A stretch of 5,841 nucleotides of DNA from Chloroflexota bacterium (GCA_021786265.1 JAJYNP010000170.1:1-5841), one strand, 5' to 3'. Shown: positions 1-4,950, numbered from the stretch's first letter. The notes: a model not told the origin generated them from the letters alone. Translations and numbers: made by a program.

Positions 1-9
1 AGACGAGGC

Positions 10-363
10 CTACTGGGCCAGCGTGTCCACGTCGATGATCTCGTTGATCCACTTCAACGGATCGGCGGAGGCTGCGCTGAGCGGGTTCTTGAGGTTCTCT
101 CGCGTCTGGCCGAGCATCCCCATCACGGTCTGGTGGCGGCGCTGCAGGGAGACGTAGTAGGGGTTGAGGACGAGGTCGTTGGCGATCGCGTCGGAGAGGC
201 GGCGGTTGATCTCGCGTTCGTTGGCGAGTTGCGTGCGCAGCGTCTCGCGTTGGGTCTGGAGGTCCTTGATGAGTCGGATCATGCGGTCCTGCTTGCCGGC
301 GTTGAACGCGTCGACGCGGGCGGCTGTCACTTTGTCGGCCTTAGCGGCCTTCTTCTTCGCCAT
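10..363 (-). CDS. Basic coiled-coil protein of unknown function (117 aa)
   Basis: Last gene of the minus-strand cluster. The ATG at 363 is preceded by a purine-rich GAGGGG ribosome binding site (372-377) with an 8-nt spacer, and the gene ends in TAG at 10-12. The N-terminus is a short lysine/alanine tail (MAKKKAAKADK). Residues about 24-62 are rich in Arg, Glu, Gln and Leu and look like a continuous amphipathic helix or coiled coil. The C-terminal third is less charged (NPLSAASADPLKWINEIID). There is no signal peptide, membrane segment or cysteine. The start lies 23 bp inside the end of the ATPase gene, so the two are probably translated together. I do not recognise a family. The lysine-rich tail plus helix would suit a nucleic-acid-binding or virion-associated protein, but that is only inference. 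The gene call is firm and the function unknown. Confidence 0.85.
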   Translation of the reverse strand: MAKKKAAKADKVTAARVDAFNAGKQDRMIRLIKDLQTQRETLRTQLANEREINRRLSDAIANDLVLNPYYVSLQRRHQTVMGMLGQTRENLKNPLSAASADPLKWINEIIDVDTLAQ

Positions 364-1120
364 TTCGGTTTCCCCTCTTCTTGTAGCTCGGTGTGGTGAT
401 CATAAGCGGCGCCGACGCGTCGCGGCCGACGACGATCCAGTGGTGCTTCTCGAGTCCTCGCAGGGCGCCGCGGATCTCGGCCTTGGGGCGTCCGAGAATG
501 TCCGCGAGTCCGTTGACGACGTCGATGTTGCGGTTGCGGCTGACGACGACCCAGCTGGCCTGGCGCCCCGCCATCGGGGTGACCCAGGAGGGCTGCTGGT
601 AGGAGCCGACGAAGGAGATGCCGCGGTCCCGGGCCGCGACGAGGATCTTGTCGACGGTGCCGCGCAGATCGAAGGGCTGGCGGGGGTCGGTCAGCACGAG
701 CAGCTCGTCGGCGTAGATCGTCCAGCCGCCCATCTCGTAGGCGTCATAGAGGCACTGGTTGATCGTGTCGACGAGCTTGTCGGTGTCCTGGTGGGTGCGG
801 GCCCGGTTGCCGATCACGTAGCGGCTGGGGCGGCCCTCCTCGTCGTTCTTCGCGCAGGCTTCGCCCATCGACTTATGGCCCGGCCACTTCTCGACGCGGG
901 GGAAGCCGAACTCCTCGAGGCTGGTGTCGCCGCCTTTGACGTCAAGGATGAGGGCGTACTTGCGGCACGCTTCGATCAGCCCGCCGGCGAAGACGGTCTT
1001 ACCCTCGCCGGTGGGGGCGATGATCGACACGTGCTCGCCGGGGCGCCAGAGGTCCTTGAAGCGGGGCAGGAACTCCGTGTCCCAGTCGAGGGCCTCGACT
1101 TCGAGCCGGTCCGAGGACAC
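341..1120 (-). CDS. FtsK/HerA-superfamily P-loop ATPase, probable genome-packaging ATPase
   Basis: A 259-residue ATPase. The Walker A motif is APTGEGKT (residues 35-42, Lys41). Walker B is the hydrophobic run WTIYADE (133-139), with Asp138 and the probable catalytic Glu139. The segment ISFVGSYQQPSWVTP (168-182) matches the hydrophobic strand followed by Gln and Pro that HerA/FtsK ATPases carry after Walker B. These proteins form rings that pump DNA. Members of this size package genomes in tailless phages with internal membranes (PRD1 P9-like, A32-like). No membrane segment is visible, unlike FtsK itself or Zot-type proteins. The start is GTG at 1120, two bases after the stop of the upstream gene and without a clear Shine-Dalgarno site, so translational coupling is likely. 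It ends in TAA at 341-343, inside the next gene. The superfamily call is firm. The packaging role is inferred from size and neighbours; a plasmid- or conjugation-type DNA translocase is the alternative. Confidence 0.87.
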   Translation of the reverse strand: MSSDRLEVEALDWDTEFLPRFKDLWRPGEHVSIIAPTGEGKTVFAGGLIEACRKYALILDVKGGDTSLEEFGFPRVEKWPGHKSMGEACAKNDEEGRPSRYVIGNRARTHQDTDKLVDTINQCLYDAYEMGGWTIYADELLVLTDPRQPFDLRGTVDKILVAARDRGISFVGSYQQPSWVTPMAGRQASWVVVSRNRNIDVVNGLADILGRPKAEIRGALRGLEKHHWIVVGRDASAPLMITTPSYKKRGNRNGEEEGR

Positions 1121-1122
1121 GG

Positions 1123-1665
1123 CTAGACGATCGGAGTGTCCGAGGCCGCGGGTGCCGTCGAACCCTGGGGGACCGCGACGTCGGCTGATACTGCGGCCCC
1201 GGCGGAGTCGTCGGCCGACTCGGTGGAGGTCGAGGTAGCCGCCGGGGCGACGTCGTCAACGCCGGGGACCGCAGAAGGGGCGGGGGCAGGAGTGTCATCG
1301 GCCGTGCCAGCCGGCTCGTCTGCCCCCGCGAGCTCAGAGGAGTCCTCGCTCGAGGAGCCGCTGGTAGTCGACGGTCGGGCCGCCGACGTCGACCAGATCA
1401 CGCTCCCGGGGCTCGACGACGTCAAGGTGAAGTGTGTCGCTGACGTTTGAGTAGTGGACGCTGATTCGTCCGTCAGATCCGTCGCACTCGTATCCTCCGC
1501 AGGGGCAGGCGAAGTATCCGGCTGCGGTGACAGGTCTGGCGTCCATTCCGTCTCTCCTCCTCTATCGACCTTCGAGACGACTTCGAGGGCCTCGTCGCGG
1601 TCGGCCTCGCTGAACCAGCTGGTCTGGCGTACCAGGTGGGCGAGGATCTCGCTAAGCGTTTTCAT
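1123..1665 (-). CDS. Ser/Thr/Ala/Pro-rich protein with helical N-terminus (180 aa), contains a nested gene
   Basis: The ATG at 1665 has a strong AAGGAG ribosome binding site (1672-1677) with a 6-nt spacer, and it overlaps the end of the upstream gene by 14 bp. Residues 1-34 (MKTLSEILAHLVRQTSWFSE and onward) look like a normal helical domain. From about residue 40 to the end the protein is almost only Ser, Thr, Ala, Pro, Asp and Gly and should be disordered. Residues about 41-111 are encoded by the same DNA as the 70-aa nested gene in another frame. The Ser/Thr richness there is what results when frequent GTC-GAC codons are read out of register. The TAG at 1123-1125 lies two bases before the ATPase start, which supports translation through to the end. 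No family is recognised. The disordered tail might be a linker or a protein-protein interaction segment. A two-frameshift artefact is possible but less simple. Confidence 0.72.
   Translation of the reverse strand: MKTLSEILAHLVRQTSWFSEADRDEALEVVSKVDRGGETEWTPDLSPQPDTSPAPAEDTSATDLTDESASTTQTSATHFTLTSSSPGSVIWSTSAARPSTTSGSSSEDSSELAGADEPAGTADDTPAPAPSAVPGVDDVAPAATSTSTESADDSAGAAVSADVAVPQGSTAPAASDTPIV
1334..1546 (-). CDS. Nested overlapping gene: small Cys-motif protein (70 aa)
   Basis: This frame lies wholly inside the 180-aa gene, on the same strand and out of register with it. It has its own ATG at 1546, a near-ideal GGAGGA ribosome binding site (1555-1560) with an 8-nt spacer, and an in-frame TAG overlapping the start of that site, so no longer start is possible. 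The product has the varied composition of a folded protein, with Tyr, Val, Leu, His and Asp spread along it. A F-x-C-x-C-x4-C motif (FACPCGGYEC, residues 12-21) suggests a metal knuckle. It ends in VDYQRLLERGLL. Third-position GC is about three quarters in both frames by my count and does not separate them. The second-position composition looks protein-like in this frame and unusually C-rich in the host frame. The function is unknown. The same Cys spacing recurs in the 136-aa protein at 3585-3995. Confidence 0.66.
   Translation of the reverse strand: MDARPVTAAGYFACPCGGYECDGSDGRISVHYSNVSDTLHLDVVEPRERDLVDVGGPTVDYQRLLERGLL
1547..1560 (-). promoter_or_regulatory. Strong ribosome binding site of the nested gene
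   Basis: On the minus strand the bases before the ATG at 1546 read GGAGGAGAGACGGA. GGAGGA matches the 16S anti-Shine-Dalgarno core and the spacer is 8 nt. It lies within the coding sequence of the 180-aa protein, which has no apparent use for it, so it is the main evidence that the nested frame is translated. Confidence 0.7.
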
Positions 1666-2617
1666 GGATGACTCCTTCGGTGGCTGGTTCGGGCGGGGCC
1701 TCGATGTAGGCCCACGGGAACAACGCTTCGATCATAGAGGCCACCGGGTCCACGCCGGAGGGAACGTCGTCGCCGAAGGCCTCGCGGATCGCCTCGGCCC
1801 GCTTCTTCGCCCGGGCCTCGGCCCGCTTCTTCGCGGGCAGCAGCGAGTCGAGGCTCGCCTCGATCGCCATGTAGAGCGCCGGCGCGAGGGTGTTGAACAG
1901 GTCCGGATTGGCCTCGATGGCAAAGATGAGCAGCGGCGGCCCGACGACCCCGCCGACGGCGCCGATCCTGTCCTTGCCGGCCGAGATGGGTTGGAGGATC
2001 TTGCGGTCGATGACGGTGTCCTTGAGGGCGTCGTCGATCACCTCGCCCGAGGCCGGCGCGTTCCACTGCAGGTACTGACCGAGCGAGTAGTGCCGACCCG
2101 CCGGGAGGCCGTCCACGCCGACGCGAGCCAGTCGCGCCCCGATGGAGCCGAACAGCTGCTCGAGGTCCCCAGCCACGCTGCGACGTCGCTTCACGAACGC
2201 GCCGGGGCGCTTCTCCTTGGTCTTGGGGGCCGCTGCGGCCGGGGGCGGGGTGTCGGGCTTCTTCGCCTTCTTACCGAACAGCCGGCCGAGCGGGGTGGTG
2301 GGTGCTTCGGGGGAGACCCCAGTGGGGACGTCCGTCTCGGGAGGGGAGCCTGGCGAAGGGCTCGAGCCGGGGCGGACTTCCCCACTGGGGAACTGGGCCT
2401 CGAGGTCGGCGGCGTAGGGATTGAAGTCATCCTCTACCGGGGCCGGCGCTTCGGGTTCGATCTTCTCGCCGCGTTGTCTTGCGACGCGTTCACGGTACAA
2501 CTTGCGGGCGTAGCAGGTGGTGCAGAGTCCCTGGGCCTTGTGGGGCCGGTTGGTGCCGCCGCACTCGGAACACCCCTCGGGCATCTCGTCGATGGGCCAC
2601 TGCCGGTCAGCTCGCAC
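1652..2617 (-). CDS. Zinc-finger protein with disordered linker and hydrophobic region (321 aa)
   Basis: Three parts can be seen. Residues 16-35 form a four-cysteine zinc motif (C16-x2-C19-x12-C32-x2-C35, with RPHKAQGLCTTCY inside), a small finger seen in many phage proteins. Residues about 50-145 are rich in Pro, Glu, Ala and Lys and likely disordered. Residues about 148-260 look folded, including the hydrophobic stretches 218-235 (GAVGGVVGPPLLIFAI) and 238-253, which could be membrane-associated or a buried core. A duplicated AKKRAEA segment follows at 262-276, in a very basic helix. The start taken is GTG at 2617, 11 bp inside the upstream gene with only a weak GGGTG in front. ATG at 2584 (residue 12) would still keep the whole zinc motif. 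It overlaps the next gene by 14 bp. I do not recognise the family. The arrangement would fit a protein bridging nucleic acid and membrane, as inference only. Confidence 0.82.
   Translation of the reverse strand: MRADRQWPIDEMPEGCSECGGTNRPHKAQGLCTTCYARKLYRERVARQRGEKIEPEAPAPVEDDFNPYAADLEAQFPSGEVRPGSSPSPGSPPETDVPTGVSPEAPTTPLGRLFGKKAKKPDTPPPAAAAPKTKEKRPGAFVKRRRSVAGDLEQLFGSIGARLARVGVDGLPAGRHYSLGQYLQWNAPASGEVIDDALKDTVIDRKILQPISAGKDRIGAVGGVVGPPLLIFAIEANPDLFNTLAPALYMAIEASLDSLLPAKKRAEARAKKRAEAIREAFGDDVPSGVDPVASMIEALFPWAYIEAPPEPATEGVIHENA
1666..1677 (-). promoter_or_regulatory. Ribosome binding site of the 180-aa gene
   Basis: The minus strand reads AAGGAG (1677-1672) followed by TCATCC and then the ATG at 1665. 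This fixes the start codon although it lies inside the end of the upstream gene. Confidence 0.75.
1791..1834. repeat. Short tandem repeat, 24-bp period, coding for AKKRAEA twice
   Basis: The 20 bases at 1791-1810 recur exactly at 1815-1834. The repeat lies in frame within the zinc-finger protein and gives two copies of the basic heptad AKKRAEA separated by one Arg. The identity at DNA level suggests a recent in-frame duplication that lengthened a basic helix. Confidence 0.8.
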
Positions 2618-2900
2618 GTTGCACCCGCAGATAGACGATCCCCGAGATCGCGACGCCGAGCACGGCGCCGAGCGTCAGGCCGATCAGACGCGCCCTGGCC
2701 CGGGCCTCGACACACGGGGCACAGTCCTCGGGCGTGACGGTCCCGGGGACGGCCTCGCTCGCCCGTTTCGCCTCCTCGGCGCGGCGCTTTAGCAGATCGC
2801 CGACCTCCACCTCGGGGCGCGGCTCGGGTTCTACCGTGGCCGGATCGACCCAGTCGGCCGGCGGGGCGTAGTCGCGTGGGGGTTCGAAAAAGGACGGCAT
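2607..2900 (-). CDS. Small protein with C-terminal membrane segment and CxxC (97 aa)
   Basis: The N-terminal half is rich in Pro, Glu and Asp. It is followed by a charged helix (LLKRRAEEAKRASEA, residues 37-51), a CAPC motif (Cys60, Cys63) and one strong transmembrane segment at about 72-91 (LIGLTLGAVLGVAISGIVYL), with a short basic end (RVQRAS). The topology would be a tail anchor with the N-terminus in the cytoplasm or inside a virion membrane. I prefer ATG 2900, which shares one base with the upstream TGA and has GGGG 6 nt before it. GTG 2903 would add one residue and overlap by four bases. No family is recognised. In a membrane-containing phage it would be a candidate virion membrane protein. 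The CxxC might be a thiol pair, but there is no thioredoxin fold around it. Confidence 0.82.
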   Translation of the reverse strand: MPSFFEPPRDYAPPADWVDPATVEPEPRPEVEVGDLLKRRAEEAKRASEAVPGTVTPEDCAPCVEARARARLIGLTLGAVLGVAISGIVYLRVQRAS

Positions 2901-3298
2901 CACTTGCCCCAGAACCGCTCGGACTTGGACTTCTTGCCGGGCGCCGGGTCTGGCGTCGGCTCGGGTGTCGGCGCCGGCGGTGGCTCTACCTTCCCCTTCG
3001 GTTCGTCGTCCTTCGCGTCGTCGTCCTTCACCTTGGGGGCGGGCTTCTCCTTCGGAGACTTGCCCGCGAGGTCGCGGACGGCCTTCTTCACCTGACGTTC
3101 GGCGTAGGACTCCATCTCGCGCAGCGAGAACCGCGGCGTGTCGTCGGAATCGTCATCGTCGTCGTCGGCCGGCGGATCGACCTTGGCGGCGCCGGGCAGG
3201 TTGGAGACGAGCGAGATGATGGGATCGAGCTTCTCGCTCAGCAGTTCCGCGAGCTCTTCGTGGGTTACGGGATCGTCGGGGTTCGCCATGGTGCGCAT
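2900..3298 (-). CDS. Charged, largely disordered protein (132 aa), first gene of the minus cluster
   Basis: Residues about 13-35 (HEELAELLSEKLDPIISLV) form an amphipathic helix. A run of six Asp follows at 45-50, then a second helix (FSLREMESYAERQVKKAVRD, about 57-76), then alternating Lys/Asp and Pro-rich sequence to a basic end (KKSKSERFWGK). No cysteine or membrane segment is present. The start is ATG 3298, with ATG 3289 as the alternative. Neither has a clear Shine-Dalgarno site, but 3298 lies 7 nt past a TACCCT hexamer and could be the first base of a leaderless message. The stop overlaps the next gene's start. Two helices separated by flexible charged linkers could be a scaffold or chaperone for assembly, but no family is recognised and the role is open. 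Confidence 0.82.
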   Translation of the reverse strand: MRTMANPDDPVTHEELAELLSEKLDPIISLVSNLPGAAKVDPPADDDDDDSDDTPRFSLREMESYAERQVKKAVRDLAGKSPKEKPAPKVKDDDAKDDEPKGKVEPPPAPTPEPTPDPAPGKKSKSERFWGK

Positions 3299-3327
3299 CG
3301 TAGCAGGGTAGAGGGTACAATGCCAGC
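3299..3327. promoter_or_regulatory. Candidate bidirectional promoter in a 29-bp divergent spacer
   Basis: This is the only non-coding stretch between the two gene clusters. On the plus strand TACAAT (3316-3321) is one base from the consensus -10 and ends 7 nt before ATG 3328. On the minus strand TACCCT (3310-3305) fits TANNNT and ends 7 nt before ATG 3298. Each places the likely transcription start at the A of the ATG, implying leaderless mRNAs. The two elements lie within a direct repeat, AGGGTA-G-AGGGTA (3305-3317), which might be an operator. No convincing -35 box is seen on either strand; such boxes would lie within the coding sequences. The GAGGG at 3311-3315 could instead serve as a ribosome binding site for the plus-strand gene. 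Confidence 0.42.
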
Positions 3328-3588
3328 ATGAGCGACGAGCCAGCGAGGACTGAGGCCCCCCTTCGCGAGTGGACCGAGACGGCGGTCTATATCCTCACCT
3401 CGGCGGCGGCCGCCTACGCGTTGCTGCACCAGGCCGGGATAGAGATCAACTGGAACCCGATCACGTCACGCGTGAAACGACTGCGGGCTCGGGTTTCCGA
3501 GACTCCGTGGCTGAACCCGAAGCAGTGGCGGCGCATGGTGACCGAGGTTCTGCTCGAGGCGTGGAACATCGTGGAGGAGAAGCCGTGA
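3328..3588 (+). CDS. Small single-span membrane protein (86 aa)
   Basis: First gene of the plus-strand cluster, starting at ATG 3328. A polar N-terminus (MSDEPARTEAPLREW) precedes one transmembrane segment at about residues 17-35 (TETAVYILTSAAAAYALL). After it come a basic stretch (SRVKRLRARV, 47-56) and an amphipathic, Trp-containing helix (PKQWRRMVTEVLLEAWNIVE). The positive side after the membrane segment suggests that the C-terminus stays in the cytoplasm or virion interior. The size and single span also occur in holins, but there is no lysis gene beside it and the neighbours look structural. A virion membrane or vertex-anchoring protein is equally possible. The stop overlaps the next gene by four bases. 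Confidence 0.83.
   Translation: MSDEPARTEAPLREWTETAVYILTSAAAAYALLHQAGIEINWNPITSRVKRLRARVSETPWLNPKQWRRMVTEVLLEAWNIVEEKP
3573..3579 (+). promoter_or_regulatory. Ribosome binding site deciding the GTG start at 3585
   Basis: GGAGGAG lies 5 nt before GTG 3585 and inside the end of the upstream gene. The frame is open further upstream to 3369, but that part reads in a shadow frame of the membrane protein. This site shows that the true start is the GTG, giving a GTGA overlap with the upstream TGA. Confidence 0.8.
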
Positions 3589-3995
3589 CCAAGCCCGTGG
3601 GTGACGCAATATATAGACGCATGGAGGCCGACGCGATTGTGCTCTCCAAGGCCTACGGCTTCGAGGCGAGCCCGTACCTCCAGCCCGGTCAGCCTCGCTG
3701 GCGCCTGGGTCCGCGCTGGATCGAGTTCGAGTGCGGGTGCCGCGCCGAGCGGTGCCGGACCCTCATCGATCCCAAGCCCTGGGACCCGATCATCTTCGAG
3801 GGGCTGCCCGAGCAGGCGGTCTACGACCACGTCTGTGACGCGCACCAGCTCGGCATGTGGGAGAACCGGATCCGGTTCTGGATCTTTCGCGATCACGACA
3901 AGGAGACCGCCGAGAACCGACGCTTCACCAAGGTCCGGGGGTATAGTGACTTTCAGGACTGGCACCGCCGGCGCCGGCCGCTACTGATGGGGTGA
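3585..3995 (+). CDS. Cys-rich probable zinc-binding protein (136 aa)
   Basis: Starts at GTG 3585 with a strong ribosome binding site and a four-base overlap with the membrane-protein gene. The protein carries F-x-C-x-C-x4-C (FECGCRAERC, Cys50, Cys52, Cys57), and later CDAH (Cys84, His87); together these could bind one zinc ion. It is rich in Trp, Arg and aromatic residues (RIRFWIFRDHD, YSDFQDWHRRRRP) and has a very basic end. There is no membrane segment or signal peptide. An alternative ATG at 3621 (residue 13) follows an AT-rich patch (AATATATAG, 3608-3616) that stands out from its GC-rich surroundings. No family is recognised. A compact zinc-containing nucleic-acid-binding or regulatory protein is plausible. 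Its Cys spacing matches that of the nested 70-aa protein on the other strand. Confidence 0.83.
   Translation: MTKPVGDAIYRRMEADAIVLSKAYGFEASPYLQPGQPRWRLGPRWIEFECGCRAERCRTLIDPKPWDPIIFEGLPEQAVYDHVCDAHQLGMWENRIRFWIFRDHDKETAENRRFTKVRGYSDFQDWHRRRRPLLMG
3942..3947 (+). promoter_or_regulatory. Weak candidate -10 box before the paralog and fibre genes
   Basis: TATAGT in the sequence GGGGTATAGTGAC is close to the -10 consensus and would start transcription about 45 nt before the first paralog. No -35 box is seen at the usual distance. The site lies in coding sequence, so it may be chance. Confidence 0.2.
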
Positions 3996-3997
3996 CC

Positions 3998-4522
3998 ATG
4001 TCTGACACCGATACCGACAACGACCCCGGCTTCGAGGTTAAGGCGGCGTTCGACTTCGCAGTCGAGATCGGTGGCAAGTTGGACGAGAGCATCGCCGCTC
4101 AGAAACGACTGCTGCGACAGCTGAGCGAGGCGACGCCCATCATGTACCGACCGACCGCCTCGGCGGTCTGTCCCACGCCGAGCGCGTCGTTCGTGCTCGA
4201 CCTGGGCACGCCGAGCCAGGGCACGTTCTGGGAGGTGCGAAAGGTCGTCGTCGGCGGAATGGACTTCACCACCGCCGCCGCCGGTACGGCGGGCCTGTAC
4301 CTGTCGGCGAGTCCGAGCATATTCGGGTCGGGCCTCAACAACGCCGAGGACTACGCGTCGAGCCTGCCAAGCGTCGGGTACTACGGTACCGGGGCGCTCT
4401 ACGTGCGCCCGAGCGAGTACCTGTTCCTCGTGGTCTTCAACGCCACGGCCGGACAAACCTACGTCGCTAACGCGTTCTGTCGCGTCTACAACGACTCGGT
4501 CGTCGAGGACTGGATCAGCTAG
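3998..4522 (+). CDS. Beta-rich probable virion protein, paralog 1 (174 aa)
   Basis: I prefer ATG 3998, two bases after the upstream stop, because GGGGTGA (3989-3995) is well placed as a ribosome binding site. GTG 3992 would add two residues and overlap by four bases. Residues 1-50 are acidic and then helical (AAFDFAVEIGGKLDESIAAQ), possibly a coiled coil for oligomerisation or anchoring. Residues 53-174 are rich in Val, Thr, Gly and Tyr with alternating patterns typical of a beta sandwich (ASFVLDLGTPSQGTFWEV, ALYVRPSEYLFLVV). This domain is about 72% identical without gaps to the whole C-terminal domain of the next gene (88 of 122 by my count). The family is not recognised. Position before a fibre gene suggests a spike, vertex or receptor-binding subunit. 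A single-jelly-roll capsid protein is an alternative that structure prediction could test. Confidence 0.85.
   Translation: MSDTDTDNDPGFEVKAAFDFAVEIGGKLDESIAAQKRLLRQLSEATPIMYRPTASAVCPTPSASFVLDLGTPSQGTFWEVRKVVVGGMDFTTAAAGTAGLYLSASPSIFGSGLNNAEDYASSLPSVGYYGTGALYVRPSEYLFLVVFNATAGQTYVANAFCRVYNDSVVEDWIS
4154..4239 (+). repeat. 86-bp perfect direct repeat, copy 1
   Basis: Identical base for base to 4582-4667 (offset 428). It encodes residues TASAVCPTPSASF to about WEVR in the first paralog. Identity includes every synonymous position, while the rest of the paralogous pair is clearly diverged. Confidence 0.95.
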
Positions 4523-4950
4523 TGCGCTCGACGCCGCTCGCGCAGCGGTACCGCCCGCCGGTCATCTCGATCGTGGACCTCACCGCCTCGGCGGTCTGTC
4601 CCACGCCGAGCGCGTCGTTCGTGCTCGACCTGGGCACGCCGAGCCAGGGCACGTTCTGGGAGGTGCGCCGTATCGTCACCGGGGGACTCGACGTGACGAC
4701 CCTCGCCGACGGATCGGCGGGACTCTACCTCTCGGGATCGCCGACGGTCAACGGCGCCGGCCTCAACAACGCCGAGGACTGGGCGCCCTTCCTGCCGAGC
4801 ATCAAGCGCTACGGCCCGGGGGCGCTCTACGTTCGTTCGAGCGAGCACGTGTTCCTCGTCGTCTCGGGCGCCACCGCCGGACAGACCTACGTCTCGCACG
4901 CCCTCTGTCGCGTCTACACCACCGCAAGCCAACCAGACTGGATCAGCTAA
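4522..4950 (+). CDS. Beta-rich probable virion protein, paralog 2 (142 aa)
   Basis: Starts at GTG 4522, which shares its first base with the upstream TAG (TAGTG). No good Shine-Dalgarno site is present (GAGGA at 4505-4509 is 12 nt away), so it is probably translated by re-initiation. A short N-terminus of 20 residues (MRSTPLAQRYRPPVISIVDL) replaces the acidic, helical extension of paralog 1. The beta domain at 21-142 aligns with paralog 1 without a gap to the shared end DWIS. The differences cluster in what are likely loops (GTAG to SAG, GYYGTG to KRYGPG, FNATAG to SGATAG) and near the C-terminus (NDSVVE to TTASQP). Two such subunits made in a fixed order could form a hetero-oligomer, with one carrying the extension that attaches it to the particle. 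The molecular function is not known. Confidence 0.85.
   Translation: MRSTPLAQRYRPPVISIVDLTASAVCPTPSASFVLDLGTPSQGTFWEVRRIVTGGLDVTTLADGSAGLYLSGSPTVNGAGLNNAEDWAPFLPSIKRYGPGALYVRSSEHVFLVVSGATAGQTYVSHALCRVYTTASQPDWIS
4582..4667 (+). repeat. 86-bp perfect direct repeat, copy 2
   Basis: Second copy of the segment at 4154-4239. The flanking bases differ on both sides (G4153 against C4581; A4240 against C4668), so the identity ends sharply. Confidence 0.95.

Noticed and set aside
164..1126. Long plus-strand open frame of 320 codons
   Set aside because: It is antisense to the ATPase and coiled-coil genes. The translation is rich in Val, Asp, Gly and Arg with no motifs, as expected for a shadow of GC-rich coding DNA, while the minus strand has clear ATPase motifs.
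1136..1450. Plus-strand 104-codon frame rich in Ser, Ala and Val
   Set aside because: It is the mirror of the low-complexity tail of the 180-aa gene. Its composition follows from codon symmetry and its start has no convincing ribosome binding site.
1123..1665. Programmed frameshift joining the N-terminus of the 180-aa protein to the nested frame
   Set aside because: The nested frame has its own strong ribosome binding site and ATG, and a stop codon lies just upstream in that frame. No slippery heptamer is evident near the entry point.
1454..2737. Plus-strand open frame of 427 codons, the longest in the window
   Set aside because: It runs antisense across three minus-strand genes and their overlaps. 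It is Arg/Gly-rich and motif-free, and the minus strand has a zinc motif, a membrane segment and well-spaced ribosome binding sites.
3369..3584. Upstream extension of the Cys-rich gene to a 208-codon frame
   Set aside because: The added residues are Arg/Gly-rich and overlap the membrane-protein gene in another frame. GGAGGAG 5 nt before GTG 3585 marks the real start.
3414..3965. Minus-strand frame of 183 codons
   Set aside because: It is antisense to two coupled plus-strand genes and crosses their junction. No motif or ribosome binding site supports it.
4154..4667. Diversity-generating retroelement template and variable repeat
   Set aside because: The two copies are identical and not different at adenines, both lie in coding domains, and no reverse transcriptase gene is present in the window.
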